Positions 1 to 10,972 of a stretch of 64,000 bases of DNA are shown here, in pieces. A model generated the notes under the pieces. It saw only the letters and a list, made by a program, of their open reading frames with translations. It had not been told where the DNA came from and did not search any database. Position 1 is the stretch's first letter. Every line of letters begins with the position of its first letter. The position numbers and the translations under genes are program-made. The stretch is taken from positions 756,884 through 820,883 of the forward strand of contig JAVGVS010000112.1 in NCBI GenBank assembly GCA_032718565.1, read 5' to 3'. This DNA is from Distichodus sexfasciatus (lineage: Eukaryota; Chordata; Actinopteri; Characiformes; Distichodontidae).

Positions 1-639
1 GACAGGCCTCAGAACAGTTTTAAGTCTTTGTTCTGGTGCCAAATGGCAATGTACTTTTATAGGAGCACGACAGAGAAATACTGGTGTTGATGGAAGATCT
101 GAGACTACTAAAGATCCAACAAAGATCATTTACAACCCTAACCAAACCCTTCAGAGGCATCTAAGAGAGGCTTCTCCACTAGCAAGCAGAAACCATACCA
201 TACCAAACTGCTTTCTACTGCAAAAAGTGAGACTAGGCTAGAACAGACAGTCCTCAATTCTGCCCTTGCATTGCCCTGTTCTGCAAAGGTTTTCCTAAAA
301 GTTTTCCTTACCACAGCACAGCAGATCCCAATGATTACCTAACTATCTTTGCACTTATTTAGAATGTTTTTTATGTTCCTCCATTAATATTGGAGTTAAG
401 GAGCCAAATGCAGTTTTACAGACTATTGGGATTCGAACTCCGGGTCACCTACGGTCACCAACACAGAGTTTTACTCACTTACCGCTACCACCCTGCATTA
501 ATTAAAAAATATAGAACTGTGCTGTTGCAGAAAATGCTACATTTTGGCATAGTAAGGGTCTGCAAGAACGAGAATTAGGAACCATTGGGTTAGGTCCAGG
601 CTTAACAATGTCGTTTGGGGTGCAAAATTGTGGCGGGAA
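1..639. other. acbd4 intron or upstream sequence
   Basis: AT-rich, non-coding sequence upstream of the first acbd4 exon that can be recognised. I looked for the N-terminal half of the acyl-CoA-binding domain and did not find it, so those exons probably lie before the window. Confidence 0.5.
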
Positions 640-850
640 CACTAAGAGATGATTGCCACACTTTGTAATTTGAAATGTTCGGATCGGAGGGTTGCCGGTT
701 CAAATCCTGTTCTGTAAAAGTACCACTTAGGTACATGTGTACCATGTGTACAAGGTACTGTCCCCAAGCACTCCCCATTGCTCCTATATGGACGGATCAA
801 ATACAGAGGCCACATTTTGATGAAGTTCACTGTGTAAATTAAAAACACTC
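640..850 (+). repeat. tRNA-derived SINE (family A)
   Basis: A B-box-like GGTTCAAATCC (about 700) lies in a tRNA-like head. It is followed by a body with GGTACTGTCCCCAAGCACT and a tail ending near TGAAGTTCACTGTGTAAATT. Related copies lie near 22.3, 23.2, 51.4 and 60.6 kb, with a tail-only piece near 30.0 kb. This copy is diverged. Confidence 0.6.
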
Positions 851-910
851 TCCATTGCAGGATGCTAAAATATCATAAATGTGTTTAACATGATGTGCAG
901 GTTCCTATAG

Positions 911-1021
911 GCCTTCATATGAAGTTATGCTGCGGTTCTATGGCCTGTACAAACAGGCTGTATGTGGCCCCTGCACAGTGTCTCGGCCTGGTTTCTGGGA
1001 CCCTGTGGGACGCTATAAATG
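911..1021 (+). CDS. acbd4: acbd4 exon: ACB domain helix 2 region
   Basis: Acceptor CCTATAG, donor G|GTGAGT. It encodes [16 protein letters not shown] followed by VCGPC and ends in a split Trp codon. The YKQA motif and the following Cys/Pro are typical of the acyl-CoA pocket. Confidence 0.93.
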
Positions 1022-4000
1022 GTGAGTTGAGGTGTTAGGAATCTGCTACCCCTGCTCTATCATTTGAGGCAAAAGTGAGGAATCTATAATAAAAATAAGT
1101 CTTACCTCCTCTCTTTGTGGCTAGTCTTGATTTTTGTTAGTTAGAGGGACATCCATGTCTTGCTTTGTGAAATATTCAACTGACTTTAATGAACACGTTA
1201 AGAAAAATCATTGCTGAGCTTGAAAAGTTGTCATTCCATGCAACATGGTCATTTCAGGGATGCCTGGAGTCAACTGGGAGACATGAGTCAAGAGAGCGCC
1301 ATGTCTGCCTATGTGGATGAGATGAAGAAAGTGGCACAAGAGGTTTGAGCATTTTCTGATCAGTGCAAAACCTAAATCTGTTACATAAACACCCTAAAAC
1401 AGCATTTCTCGGTCCTGATCCTTAACCCAAAACACTGCATAGTGCTTTAATGTATGACAGAAGGTTTACATTCATCTTGTCGCACCCTTGCTAAGATATG
1501 ATGGTTAATTAAGAGCGTTCTATTCCACTACAAGGTTATTGACAATATGCCCATCAATGAGAAGACTGCTTCCTTTTACCACTACTTTGAGCCACTTTAC
1601 CATGTCATTGATGATATGCCCAGACCACCGGAGGCACTACTGAATCTGACATCAGGTGAGTGTGTGAGAGAACTCAGGCATCACAGCATGCCTCAGTAAT
1701 GTGGTAATCAGCCACTAAAATTTAGTAAAATACAGTCAGGACTCTGCACACACTGATATAAAAATGAACTTCAGACAAAAATATCTTATAAAAAAACTGA
1801 GAAAAAGTTCCCGAATAAACTATTCAAACTGTAAAATCCACGTCAGTGATGCGATACCTTTATACTGCACATTCTTTGTTTTAAACATGTAAAGACCATT
1901 TTTCTCGTTACTCACTTTCTCATAAGGCATTACAATTACTTATTTGCATAGCAGATAACATTGTATTATGTACAATAAGTGGTCTAGACATGATTTAAAG
2001 TATACAGAACCAATTACAGATTACGCTGGAACCAATTACTCACATATACTGTACAGAGGACCCACTATATTTGCACAGCTTTTTTATATTCTTACATAAA
2101 TAATTATCATAGATTTTTGAATAGCTCGTATTTCTTATAAACAAAGTAAACGCTGCTCTGAATTAATAGATATGCAAACAGATCTAAATTTAAGGATAGT
2201 ATAATAATTTTTCCACTAAAATATAAAGTCATATTTTGTTAAGATTAATTTCTGTTGAATCTATGATCAAGATACTGTGTTTATTATAGAGATGCAGCAG
2301 TTTAATATGGCACAAGCAAAAGCATAACTGTATTCAAGGACAGTAAAAAAAAAAAAACTGACTAAATGAGAATGTGACCTCATAAAGCGTTCTTCCCCGC
2401 AAGATGTTAACGCTAATGAACAAACGACCAGTCCGGTGGCAGAGGTGGAATGTTCGCCCCAACAGGAACCAGGACAGGAGACCGAACAGCAGCTGAGGCA
2501 GGAGATTGCCACTGAGCTCGTCCTGAATCGTGACCCTCAGAGTGAAAGCTCAGGTAAAGCAAAGGGTAAAGTGATCTGTTTGTAAAATATTTGGCAGAGA
2601 GTGAAACAAGAGCATGCATAAAATTCCAACGGTAATTTAAAAAACTGGGTTTATTAGAATTATTAGCCGCAACAAGGTTTATATGTGTTATTGTCAACAT
2701 TATAATGTTACCAATTATGTGGAACATCATCACAAAGTCTGGTAAACAACTTTGTCAGTGTTGGTATTAGAGTATGTAAAGGCATGAGGCAAATAATGAT
2801 AAAAATGAAAGTTAACTAGTTAGGTTATGGATAAAATTCTGTCTGACACTGCAGTGCTTGCTTGTCTAAGGCAACAGCTCTCGCAGTTGTGTCAATTATC
2901 GCTGTAAGAATTTAGGATTTGCTTCTCTGAGGTGTTAAATCAGACGTGCAATCAACCTCGGTAAATTACAGTCTGTGTTTTATACCAGCAATCTCTTCCT
3001 ACTGCATTGCATTAGAATTCACAGAGAAAAAAGCTTACACTGGAAAAAGCAATGCCTCACTCTGATGCCATGTCATATTGCACTAAAGGTCCTTAAGACC
3101 TCAATTCCTTGTCAGTGTTTTTAGTGCTAACATAGGGTTTGCACCAGCAGGTCTATGGCTGTGCAATATTGAGGGAAAATGTACATTTTTTCCAGCAATA
3201 TAAAAGACACAGGAATTTGTTTACCAACTGTTTTGAGAAGTTCTGTTTAGAAAGATTTAATCACTAACTGCATCATTACTGATTAGGCTGATTGTGTAAG
3301 CAGATCTGCAAAGAAAATATAATAATTAAACAGAATAATAAGATCAAGGGTAAACCATTATTTTTTACATTATTCTATTTAAAATTGTAAATTACATCAG
3401 ATCTCTCTTATGCAGTGTATTAGTCATGGAAAATGAGAACTTATTTGACCTTGTATGTCTCATGGTTTGACTATTGCATGTGTACGTATTGCACGGCTGT
3501 ATGCAAGTCTACTTTTAAGTCTGAATTATATCAAGCAAGGATCTGACAAAAGGAGAATGATGGATACATGCTAAAGTTTAAATCTGTAAGCTTGCATAAA
3601 TGAGTTTAGCTATAGGGTGCATCATATGTCCACAATGCAAGTCACCTGCTCTTTACAGCCAGGTCTGGAATAATCTCACACCTACATTTAACTCATGCTC
3701 TTTTTCACAGCATTCCAATATGAACAATTATATTGAATAATGACAAGACTGGGTTAAAAATAGGGGTCTGATTTTGCTGTAGATCTGAATACAAGAAAGT
3801 ATGTGATATAGTTGTCCAGCTCTAGTTCAACGTTACTTTTAGTTTTGCCTTTGTGGAACAATGTGTGCATATTGGTCATTGAGGTACCTGTTTTAAATCA
3901 TTTTCGGAATACTTAGATCCCCGATTGGCCTTTTGCGTGTGTGCAGACCCAGCTCGGGCTGAGGCTTTGGTGCTAACTAGCGATTCTGAGAGTGAAGTCT

Positions 4001-7000
4001 TCTGCGACTCAGTGGAGCAACTAGACAACATTAAGGTACGGACTCCAGACGTTAGCTTCTTCCCAACTCTGGCTGCTTGTAGCCTCACCTCACGCACACG
4101 CTTCATTTTCCTCCTTTACAAAAGACGTCCAGCGGTGCAAATGGACATGCACTGCAGGCCCAAGACTACAAGCCAACCCAGATGGGTGCTGGACAGGGCG
4201 GAGAAGGGGCTGACAATGGACAAGGCCCACCGCTGAGGAGGAGGGAGCCAGGAGGAGAGGGGGTGAGGCACGGATCTAGAGAACCTCCTGGTAAGACAGG
4301 GACACAGTGCTCACTGTATTAATCACAATAATCGATTATTAAAATATTTGTCAACTAATTATGTAAATAAAGACGGCTCGCACTTCGTTTCCAATAAAAA
4401 TAAATGTAAATGAGCAGTCTTAAACAGGAGTTATATAATCTGGACATGACCTGTGAAACAACTGAAGATACAACTGATATTTCGTCTGAGACAAAAAGGA
4501 GATTATTCTCTAAAAACTTGCTGTAAATGGGCTGGTTTCTTGAAAATGGATTAAGCCTAGTCTTGGACTAAAAATTGCACTACTCCAACTCTAAACTCTA
4601 AAGCTAGACTAGACATATGTAATTTAACCTTACCAAAGTGAATTTCGGTCATACTAGGCTTGTGTCGTTATACCATGTAGAAGTTAATGTTATGACATTT
4701 ACATTCACAGCGCGGTTGAGGTGCGCACAATGATGCATAAGTGAAAGCACCGCTGCGCCTATTTATGCTATATATGCAGTTTACAGACATCTGCTGGGTA
4801 AATTTCATTCTGGGTCAATGTAGTAGTGTCTCATCAACCTTCTTTACAGCGCCGATGGCCATAAATCACTGGTCAGTCTCTCACATCTTTCAGTAATAGC
4901 CCCCAACTTGGGGCTATTCCCAACCAATCTGGGAATAAATCTGTTAACTGCTCATGTCAAGATAATCAGAAGAGGCCACACATCTAAAGAAGTTGGACCA
5001 ATCAATTATGAAAACAATCGTTAGTTGCAACCCTAATGCAATCTGATATGTCATTTTGGTTGGGATGCTTGTGTTGTGACACATGCAGGAGGGATACCGC
5101 ACCACAGCAGCAGACGGGCAGAGCAGCTAGCCTCCGGCGGAAGGGGAGGAGGTGATTTTCCCCAAGGGGCCGAAAGGCTTCAGGACCTTCACGTGCAGCA
5201 GCAGATCGTGTTGGCCCTGCGAAAGCTCCAAAAGGACATGCAGAGTGTCAGGGAGCGGCTGGAGGTGGTTGAAGGCCTGGCTGCTGCTAATGTAAGAATC
5301 TGCTTGTAACCACTAGAGCAGGCAGGGAACATGATCTGTATAGCCTCTAGGTTAGTTCCAATGAAGAATGCAAGCCCTAAATAGGGGTGTTGAAATTAAT
5401 CACATAAACAATGCATCATGATGCAGATGTGGACGATTCTGCATCGAAGCAGTGGCAGACTACAATCGATTATATTAGGGGATTTCAACCGGCGGTCCGC
5501 TGCTCCCAGTGGCCGGGGCAGCATTGCAGGTGGTCTGTAACATGCAATCCAGTTTTCCCTACAGAAATCACTGTTTTTAATTTTTTTTTAAACTATTATC
5601 ATATCATATACTGATGATTTGGGCATCTTTATGAATAATGAATGTAATGCAACTATCTAAAAAGTAATAGAAAAACAATATAATCATTATAAATTATTAT
5701 AATATTAAAATATATCAATGTCAATATCAGTTTCACATTTATGACCATAATCCTACTTTTAAGATTTTAATGAAGGACAGAAATGCAGTCTTTAGTTAAA
5801 TTTGAATGATACTCATTAAACATGCAGTGTTAATCTTGTGTTAGAGAAACTTGGACAAGAGGTTTAAAGTGAATTTGGTGGGTAAAACTGTAGGGAAATG
5901 TGACTGAACTAGAGTTGGGCAATATATAGTAGCATAACATCCAAAAGAACATCACATGCTTTTTTTTTTTTTGCTTTTTTTTTTTTAAAGAAGCCATCAA
6001 TAACTAACATTGCTAGGTCTCTTATGCTAAAAAACTCAGAATCGACTTCCATCCTCAGTATTTGAAATCAACTTTACTAAACAAATTAGTAGATGAACAA
6101 CATATATCTAAGATGAACAACATATACAGTTCAAATCAAAGTTGTTCATACCAGATTTGGATTTTTAGTGACCTTTCTGTTTGACCAATAGGTGTCCTCT
6201 GGCTGGAAATGAAATATGCCTATCACTGAATAATATGTATTACATTGTGCTAGAATATAAATGAAAAAGATTTCAGTTTTATTTTTATTTACATTCTTAC
6301 AAAAAATAGCACGTCCAAAATCATTCATACTCTTTGAAATTGTTGCAGATTTGTGGAGAAATGCAAACTTCTATACCATTCCAGATGGTGCTGATGGTAA
6401 TTTGTATCATGTGCTAGTGCAGTCTAATCAACTATGTCCTCCAGACAGTCACTAATCAACTACATCATGGTTAAAACCAAAGAGCTTTGTGAGGACCTCT
6501 GGTTGCACATTGTGGCTGCTCACAAGAGAAGGAAAGCTATATCCAAGTGTTTTGAAGTTCTAGTGAACCCAAATTATAATCAAAACGTACAAGGAGTTCA
6601 AGCTGTGAAAATCTTAGTGTGTGGGAGGAAGACAAATGTGCTCCCTGTGCTGGCCAGAATAGTAGTAAGAGAGCCCAAGAAGAATCCTAGGATCACCAGC
6701 AAGGACAGCCTGATGAATCTCAGCAATTTGGTACCAACATCTCAAGACCTGCACAAAACTCTCCATGAACACCGACCAAGGAGGACTCCACTTCTCTAGG
6801 ACAGGCACATAAAAGCTCGACAAACCTTTGCAAAAGCTTATCTGGACAAACACGAAAGCAATTCTAGCAAAATCAATTCTATGGTATGATGAGACAAAAA
6901 TGGAATTGTTTGGACACAGGGATGTGTATTTGTTTGTCAAAAGAAAGGAGAAGCATTCAACCCTAAAAACACCATCCTCACAGACAAGCATTTTGGAGTG

Positions 7001-8200
7001 GCCGAGCCACAGTCCAGACATGAACCTCCTTGAGAATCTGTGGAAAGAACTAAAGACCAAGGTGATGGCAACGAAGCCTTCAAACCCTAAAGACCTGAAG
7101 ATTGCTGCAAAAGAGGAATGGTCTGTAAACCTTGTGAAAACATGCAAAAAGCTTGTCAGCAATTACAAGAACTGTTTGATTGCTCTGATCAAAGATTATG
7201 GCTTTACCATTGATTACTGAGAAAGGGTATGAATAATTTTGGACATGGCATTTTTGTAAGAATGTATATAAAAATTCTCACTTATATCTCTAGTACAGTG
7301 TCTTACTTACTATTCTATGACATGCATATACAGTATCATCTGCAGCCAGAGGAAACCCATTGGTCAAATAAAAAGTTAATAGTTGACCATTAATCAAAAT
7401 CTGGTAGGGGTATGAATATTTTTGGCCTTAACTATTGGTCTGTGATACACATAAAAGCCATAATGTGAAGAAAATTCAGTCTTTTCCCCATCAGTCATGA
7501 ATTCACTGTGGACCTAGTGAAAAGACAATAGAAATTTGTGTTATAAAGCAACTTCAAAACCACAGTTTGAGCCTCTTCTAGGTGTTTTCAAAAGTACAGT
7601 GTGAAGTAATCTGCATTGGTATCTCTTGGTCCAGAGATTCATCAAAGTAAGCTTGCTATCTACACTCTGGACAGTGTAAAATGTTAATAATCCTTTGAAA
7701 TCATGTTTTAGACAAACGATCCCAGTCATGAATCCACTGTAGTCTTGTTTTAGTATCACTGCAGGTTTAAACACAGAGTTAAATAAATTCATTATCTATT
7801 TTGTATGCTTAATTTAACGATATTTGAGTACATTAACTAGTATAAACAATGATGTACATTGGGTATAATGTGTCTACTGTCCTAAACTGTGCTTACTTCA
7901 TTTTCCCCTTCTCTTTCAATACAAATAAGGCTCAAAATTCACAGTGGAGATCTCATATGCAATTAAGAGCTCAGAAAGAGGTAAAGTCAACTATACATTT
8001 TTATATGTTATACATTAAAGGTTTGCTGTCACACTGGAAAGTTCAGGACACTAACCTTCTGTCCGCAGGAGGAGAAATGGTGGCCCTTTGATGTATCTGG
8101 CCCGACTCTGCTGCTCCTCTTGGTCTGGCCTTTTGTCGCTCAGGGGATGCTGTTCCTGCTTAAGCGGAGGAAGAAAAGGCCTCATCTGTCTATATTGTGA
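911..8200 (+). CDS. acbd4: acyl-CoA-binding domain-containing protein 4 (3' part, 9 exons)
   Basis: Tail-anchored acyl-CoA-binding protein. In mammals ACBD4 and its paralog ACBD5 bind long-chain acyl-CoA at peroxisomes and tether them to the ER through VAPB. The visible exons join in frame as 911-1021, 1258-1342, 1535-1655, 2404-2553, 3947-4035, 4125-4290, 5089-5291, 7930-7980 and 8069-8200, about 369 codons. The ACB domain is seen from its second helix (FYGLYKQA) through [11 protein letters not shown]. An acidic FFAT-like segment ([13 protein letters not shown]), a Gly-rich linker, a coiled-coil helix and a C-terminal hydrophobic segment with a basic end follow, the order expected for ACBD4/5. 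The 5' exons with the start codon are outside the window. ACBD4 is preferred over ACBD5 because hexim1 is the next gene, as in mammals; the protein alone would allow either. Confidence 0.9.
1258..1342 (+). CDS. acbd4: acbd4 exon: ACB domain helices 3-4
   Basis: Acceptor ATTTCAG, donor GAG|GTTTGA. It completes the Trp codon and encodes [20 protein letters not shown] plus EMKKVAQE, the end of the ACB domain. Confidence 0.92.
1535..1655 (+). CDS. acbd4: acbd4 exon: post-ACB segment
   Basis: Acceptor CTACAAG, donor G|GTGAGT. It encodes [20 protein letters not shown] and continues to LLNLTS, a conserved ACBD4/5 stretch just after the ACB domain. Confidence 0.92.
2404..2553 (+). CDS. acbd4: acbd4 exon: acidic Gln-rich linker
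   Basis: Acceptor CCCGCAAG, donor CAG|GTAAAG. It is in frame with both neighbours (phase 1 in, phase 1 out). The product is low complexity, rich in Glu, Gln and Ser ([15 protein letters not shown]), and probably disordered. Confidence 0.85.
2554..3946 (+). other. acbd4 intron 4
   Basis: AT-rich intron of 1.4 kb. I see no gene or clear repeat. Open frames on the minus strand across 2267-2733 run through exon 2404-2553 in other frames and are shadows. Confidence 0.6.
3947..4035 (+). CDS. acbd4: acbd4 exon carrying the FFAT-like motif
   Basis: Acceptor GTGTGCAG, donor AAG|GTACGG. The exon encodes an acidic tract with [18 protein letters not shown]. The EVxCDSxEQ core is the FFAT-like motif by which ACBD5, and ACBD4 isoforms, bind the MSP domain of VAPB on the ER. 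Ser residues around the core could be phospho-regulated, as known for ACBD5. Confidence 0.9.
4125..4290 (+). CDS. acbd4: acbd4 exon: Gly/Gln-rich linker
   Basis: Acceptor TACAAAAG, donor G|GTAAGA. It stays in the gene frame for 55 codons and encodes a Gly-, Gln- and Arg-rich linker ([20 protein letters not shown]). Weakly conserved; the call rests on splice sites and frame. Confidence 0.82.
4291..5088 (+). other. acbd4 intron 6
   Basis: About 0.8 kb of AT-rich intron. I see no gene, SINE or transposon end. Confidence 0.5.
5089..5291 (+). CDS. acbd4: acbd4 exon: coiled-coil segment
   Basis: Acceptor CACATGCAG, donor AAT|GTAAGA. After a Gly-rich start it encodes a leucine-heptad helix beginning [20 protein letters not shown] and continuing to [18 protein letters not shown]4/5 proteins have such a coiled coil before the membrane anchor. 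Confidence 0.93.
6125..7434 (+). mobile_element. degenerate Tc1-like transposon in acbd4 intron 7
   Basis: Terminal inverted repeats of about 205 bp (6127-6335 and 7225-7432) sit between TA dinucleotides. Each has an outer and an inner copy of a TTCATAC-type motif, the IR/DR layout of Tc1 elements. The left TIR has TTGACCAATAGGTGTCCTCT; the right has the diverged reverse complement. The arms have many mismatches, so this is an old, dead copy. Confidence 0.85.
6467..7220 (+). pseudogene. broken Tc1-like transposase
   Basis: It starts [11 protein letters not shown], the common N terminus of teleost Tc1 transposases. A later frame has the first catalytic Asp ([13 protein letters not shown]) and the [11 protein letters not shown] block with the last catalytic Glu. 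The stretch with the second catalytic Asp (normally DNDPKH) is missing, and the frame is interrupted near 6800. It cannot give an active enzyme. Confidence 0.85.
7930..7980 (+). CDS. acbd4: acbd4 exon: short linker before the anchor
   Basis: A 51-bp exon with acceptor ACAAATAAG and donor GAG|GTAAAG, phase 0 at both ends. It encodes [17 protein letters not shown]. It could be skipped without breaking the frame. Confidence 0.8.
8069..8200 (+). CDS. acbd4: acbd4 last exon: tail anchor
   Basis: Acceptor GTCCGCAG. It encodes [12 protein letters not shown], then a hydrophobic segment ([18 protein letters not shown]) and a basic end (KRRKKRP), then TGA. A single C-terminal membrane segment with a positive tail is the peroxisome/ER targeting signal of ACBD4/5. 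Confidence 0.95.
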   Translation, partial: EEKWWPFDVSGPTLLLLLVWPFVAQGMLFLLKRRKKRPHLSIL

Positions 8201-8713
8201 AAACCATTACCATGGAAATCATGCAAAAGAAATAATCGGTGTATTTAATATTCGATTTGAAGCCTCAGGTATGAAGAGCAGCAGTGATAAAATCTGTAAA
8301 GAAAAAAAATCGAATAAGAAAGTGAACTGTTTCTAAGAAGGAAAATTATCATATTGCAGAAGCGGGTTTGGTTAGTCAGAATGTGATGTCCATGTTGGGT
8401 CTTAATCAAGTTTTGTTTTGTAAACGTGTGTAGAAAAAATCATATGTCCACATTTATGATGTTTTTGGAAAATATTTCACGAGACATTAATAAGAAGGTA
8501 GAAGACCTTTTGTTTTCCTTACGAAGGGGCAAAAGGAAAAAAATATATATATATAATTTGTATGTTTTAATAAGCCTTAATTTACTAGCACGGCCTTTAC
8601 CTGGACTGTCCACGGCAAAGCTGCAAAGATAAACACTAAAATATGGACAAAACAAGAATGTTCTTGCCAGCTACATTTTATTAAATCAACTTTGTAGTCA
8701 GGAGACATGCTTT

Positions 8714-8719
8714 AATAAA
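8714..8719 (+). terminator. acbd4 poly(A) signal candidate
   Basis: AATAAA 514 bp after the stop codon, the first canonical signal seen in the 3' UTR. Confidence 0.55.
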
Positions 8720-8949
8720 CTAACATGATGACATGTTGAGGTTTATGAGAGAGCCACACGAAAAGGACAAACAAGGATCAATTGACGCAGAGTTCACAGA
8801 TTGATGATGAAGCAAGTTTTGGAGTTTTGCTTTGCTCTTTGTCATCTTTCCTTTTGTGTCAGAAGAAGGGAGGGGTTGGGGGTGTATGAGATAGGACGCA
8901 GGGTTCGAGGTCTCAACATCTCAAACATCGAGCCAACACTTTTTATGAA

Positions 8950-10712
8950 GTGTGAATATTAATTTTAAAGGGGGGAAAAAATCATTTCGGCGCCTCGTCG
9001 GCCGTCAACTGGGTCACACGCCTGTTATTTTATTATATTGCGTGAGCGGAGAGAAACCACCGATGGTTCTGTTTATGCACACAATGAGGCCTCATTTCTT
9101 AACAAATAAAAATCTGTTTGCAAACGGTACGGCCGTCCAGCTCGCAGCGAAACCCCACTGTGAGCGACGCTAGGGCGCATTGCTCCGCTAAAGGCTCGTT
9201 GACGTATTTCAGGTGACAATGCGGCGGCTTCACAAGTCCACGACTCTTTTTCCGAGCCCGTCGCCGTGTTTTTGCAAACTGAGAGAACACCACGATGTTT
9301 AGCTGCAGTTGTGGTGTAGTTAAGGCTAAGCTCCCACTTCCCTAGCCGAGTCGGTTATTAGCCAGCCTGGCTAGAACTGGGTTTGGTGAACTAGCCAGCT
9401 AAAGAGAATCAGTTTCAACACCTTCCAGGACGCCATACTGCTCACATAAATACGTTGTTGTTGGTGGTTTTGGGGATACGCAAAACACCACAGCTACGTA
9501 GCTTTATCAACAGCAGTATTTAGCCAAATAACGTAATGACTGATTTAAAAAAAAACAACTCCGCTTGCTAACTAGTTAACCGAACGTTAGCTGTGCCAGC
9601 TGTCCACGGCAGTCTAACGTTACTTAAAACATGCTCGATCTGGCGATGGAGCAATTATGGTCGATTTACGTTTAAGTATGTTCATAAATGACACGCAAAT
9701 AATTTTATTTTGATTCACACATACACAGTTCGAGTATTTTCTGCCCGTCAGCTGGGTGCAGCTACTGTTTTGGTAAGCTACGTTAGCTAAACACAACTGG
9801 CTAGCTAGCAAGCAAACAGCGTAGCTAACACCCCTCATTCACTTCATCGAGCAGTCACACACTCAGTACGCTCGGATAAAACTCTTAATAAAGGTTGGCT
9901 CGTTTTTGTGGAGAAATCACGTCACATTTCGACGTCTAAGCGCAAAATGGCCGTGGAACCGTCGACATTCGACGAGCGCGCACATTACCACACACTCAAT
10001 GGCTAATCACTGCCGTGAAGAAGGACTACTTTGTGGATGAAGAGCGCTTTAATCCTGCCAGCGGCGCAAGGGAGGGAGCATTTTCAAGCTGACGGTAATG
10101 TCACAAACTAAAGACATTTATCATTTACACCTGCGAGTTCCGCGTCTGTAGTGTTTCATTTTGACGACACATTTCGTTATTCCGTTTCCAAGCCGTGGCA
10201 TTTGTAATGTAATTGTGTAATAAAGAAGACGTTGATACCCAGCAGAAGGACAATGGTATCGTCCACTAGAGTGACCGGGACAGCTTTCTTTTTGATGGAC
10301 GCGTGAATCTACCAATCAAAATGTTACTTTCGGGCATCGACGGTAGAAAAAACTTTTCAACCAATGAGGTTCATCAGTGGGCGTAACCCGGCTGGGACCA
10401 AAAACAATTGGTGAATTGTGGGAAATGTAGGTTTGGCGTCAGAATGATCGTTATTGACCATTGCAGAAGGGAACTTCAAATCCCATGGAGCAGAAAAGAA
10501 CGAGGACTAGCCGCATGCGCCTTATACGTGGGGGAGGTAATAAATTCACAAGCCACAGTCCACTTCGTAGCAGAAGTGAAAAGGAGTTTCCAACGGATGG
10601 AAATGTGCTCGGTCGTATCAGGAAAGCAAGAGCGTTGTGTACGGAACGGAAAGAGTTAACATTAACAGCCTTAAAAAGAGTAACAAATCAAACGCTAGTC
10701 TTGAGATAAACG
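8950..10712 (+). promoter_or_regulatory. CpG-rich hexim1 promoter region and 5' UTR exon
   Basis: CpG density rises from about 8.95 kb, in contrast to the AT-rich sequence before it, and stays high into the CDS. There is no long coding frame. A donor CG|GTAAGT at 10713 ends a likely non-coding first exon. Another possible first exon ends at GCTGACG|GTAATG near 10095. The start site cannot be placed from sequence. Confidence 0.55.
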
Positions 10713-10953
10713 GTAAGTTTACTTTCTCGCGACTTAATTCAAAACCAGCCGTAAATACGGCAAATGCTGTTGAATGCAATAAGTTAGTAACGTTTACTTG
10801 GCGTTTACTTTTTCCTGAGGCTTTTTCCTCTCAGATCAACGATGCATTATTTGCATTATTTTTTCATTTGTTTTTTAAGTTCTCTTTGCTTGTCGAGTTT
10901 GAAACGAGCCGTGCGCCCTTTCATCACTGATCGCAAACTTGTATCTCCTTCAG
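10713..10953 (+). other. hexim1: hexim1 5' UTR intron
   Basis: GTAAGT donor and a TCTCCTTCAG acceptor 19 bp before the ATG bound a 241-bp intron with a T-rich stretch near the 3' end. Predicted only. Confidence 0.55.
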
Positions 10954-10972
10954 GTGGTGGGAGTGTACAGTT

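Noticed and set aside
640..730. Possible tRNA gene
   Set aside because: It has a B box but no cloverleaf that closes, and it is joined to a SINE body and tail. The same holds for 22.5, 50.85, 51.43 and 60.7 kb.
2267..2733. Minus-strand frames of 81 and 106 codons
   Set aside because: They overlap the acbd4 exon at 2404-2553 and have no recognisable product.
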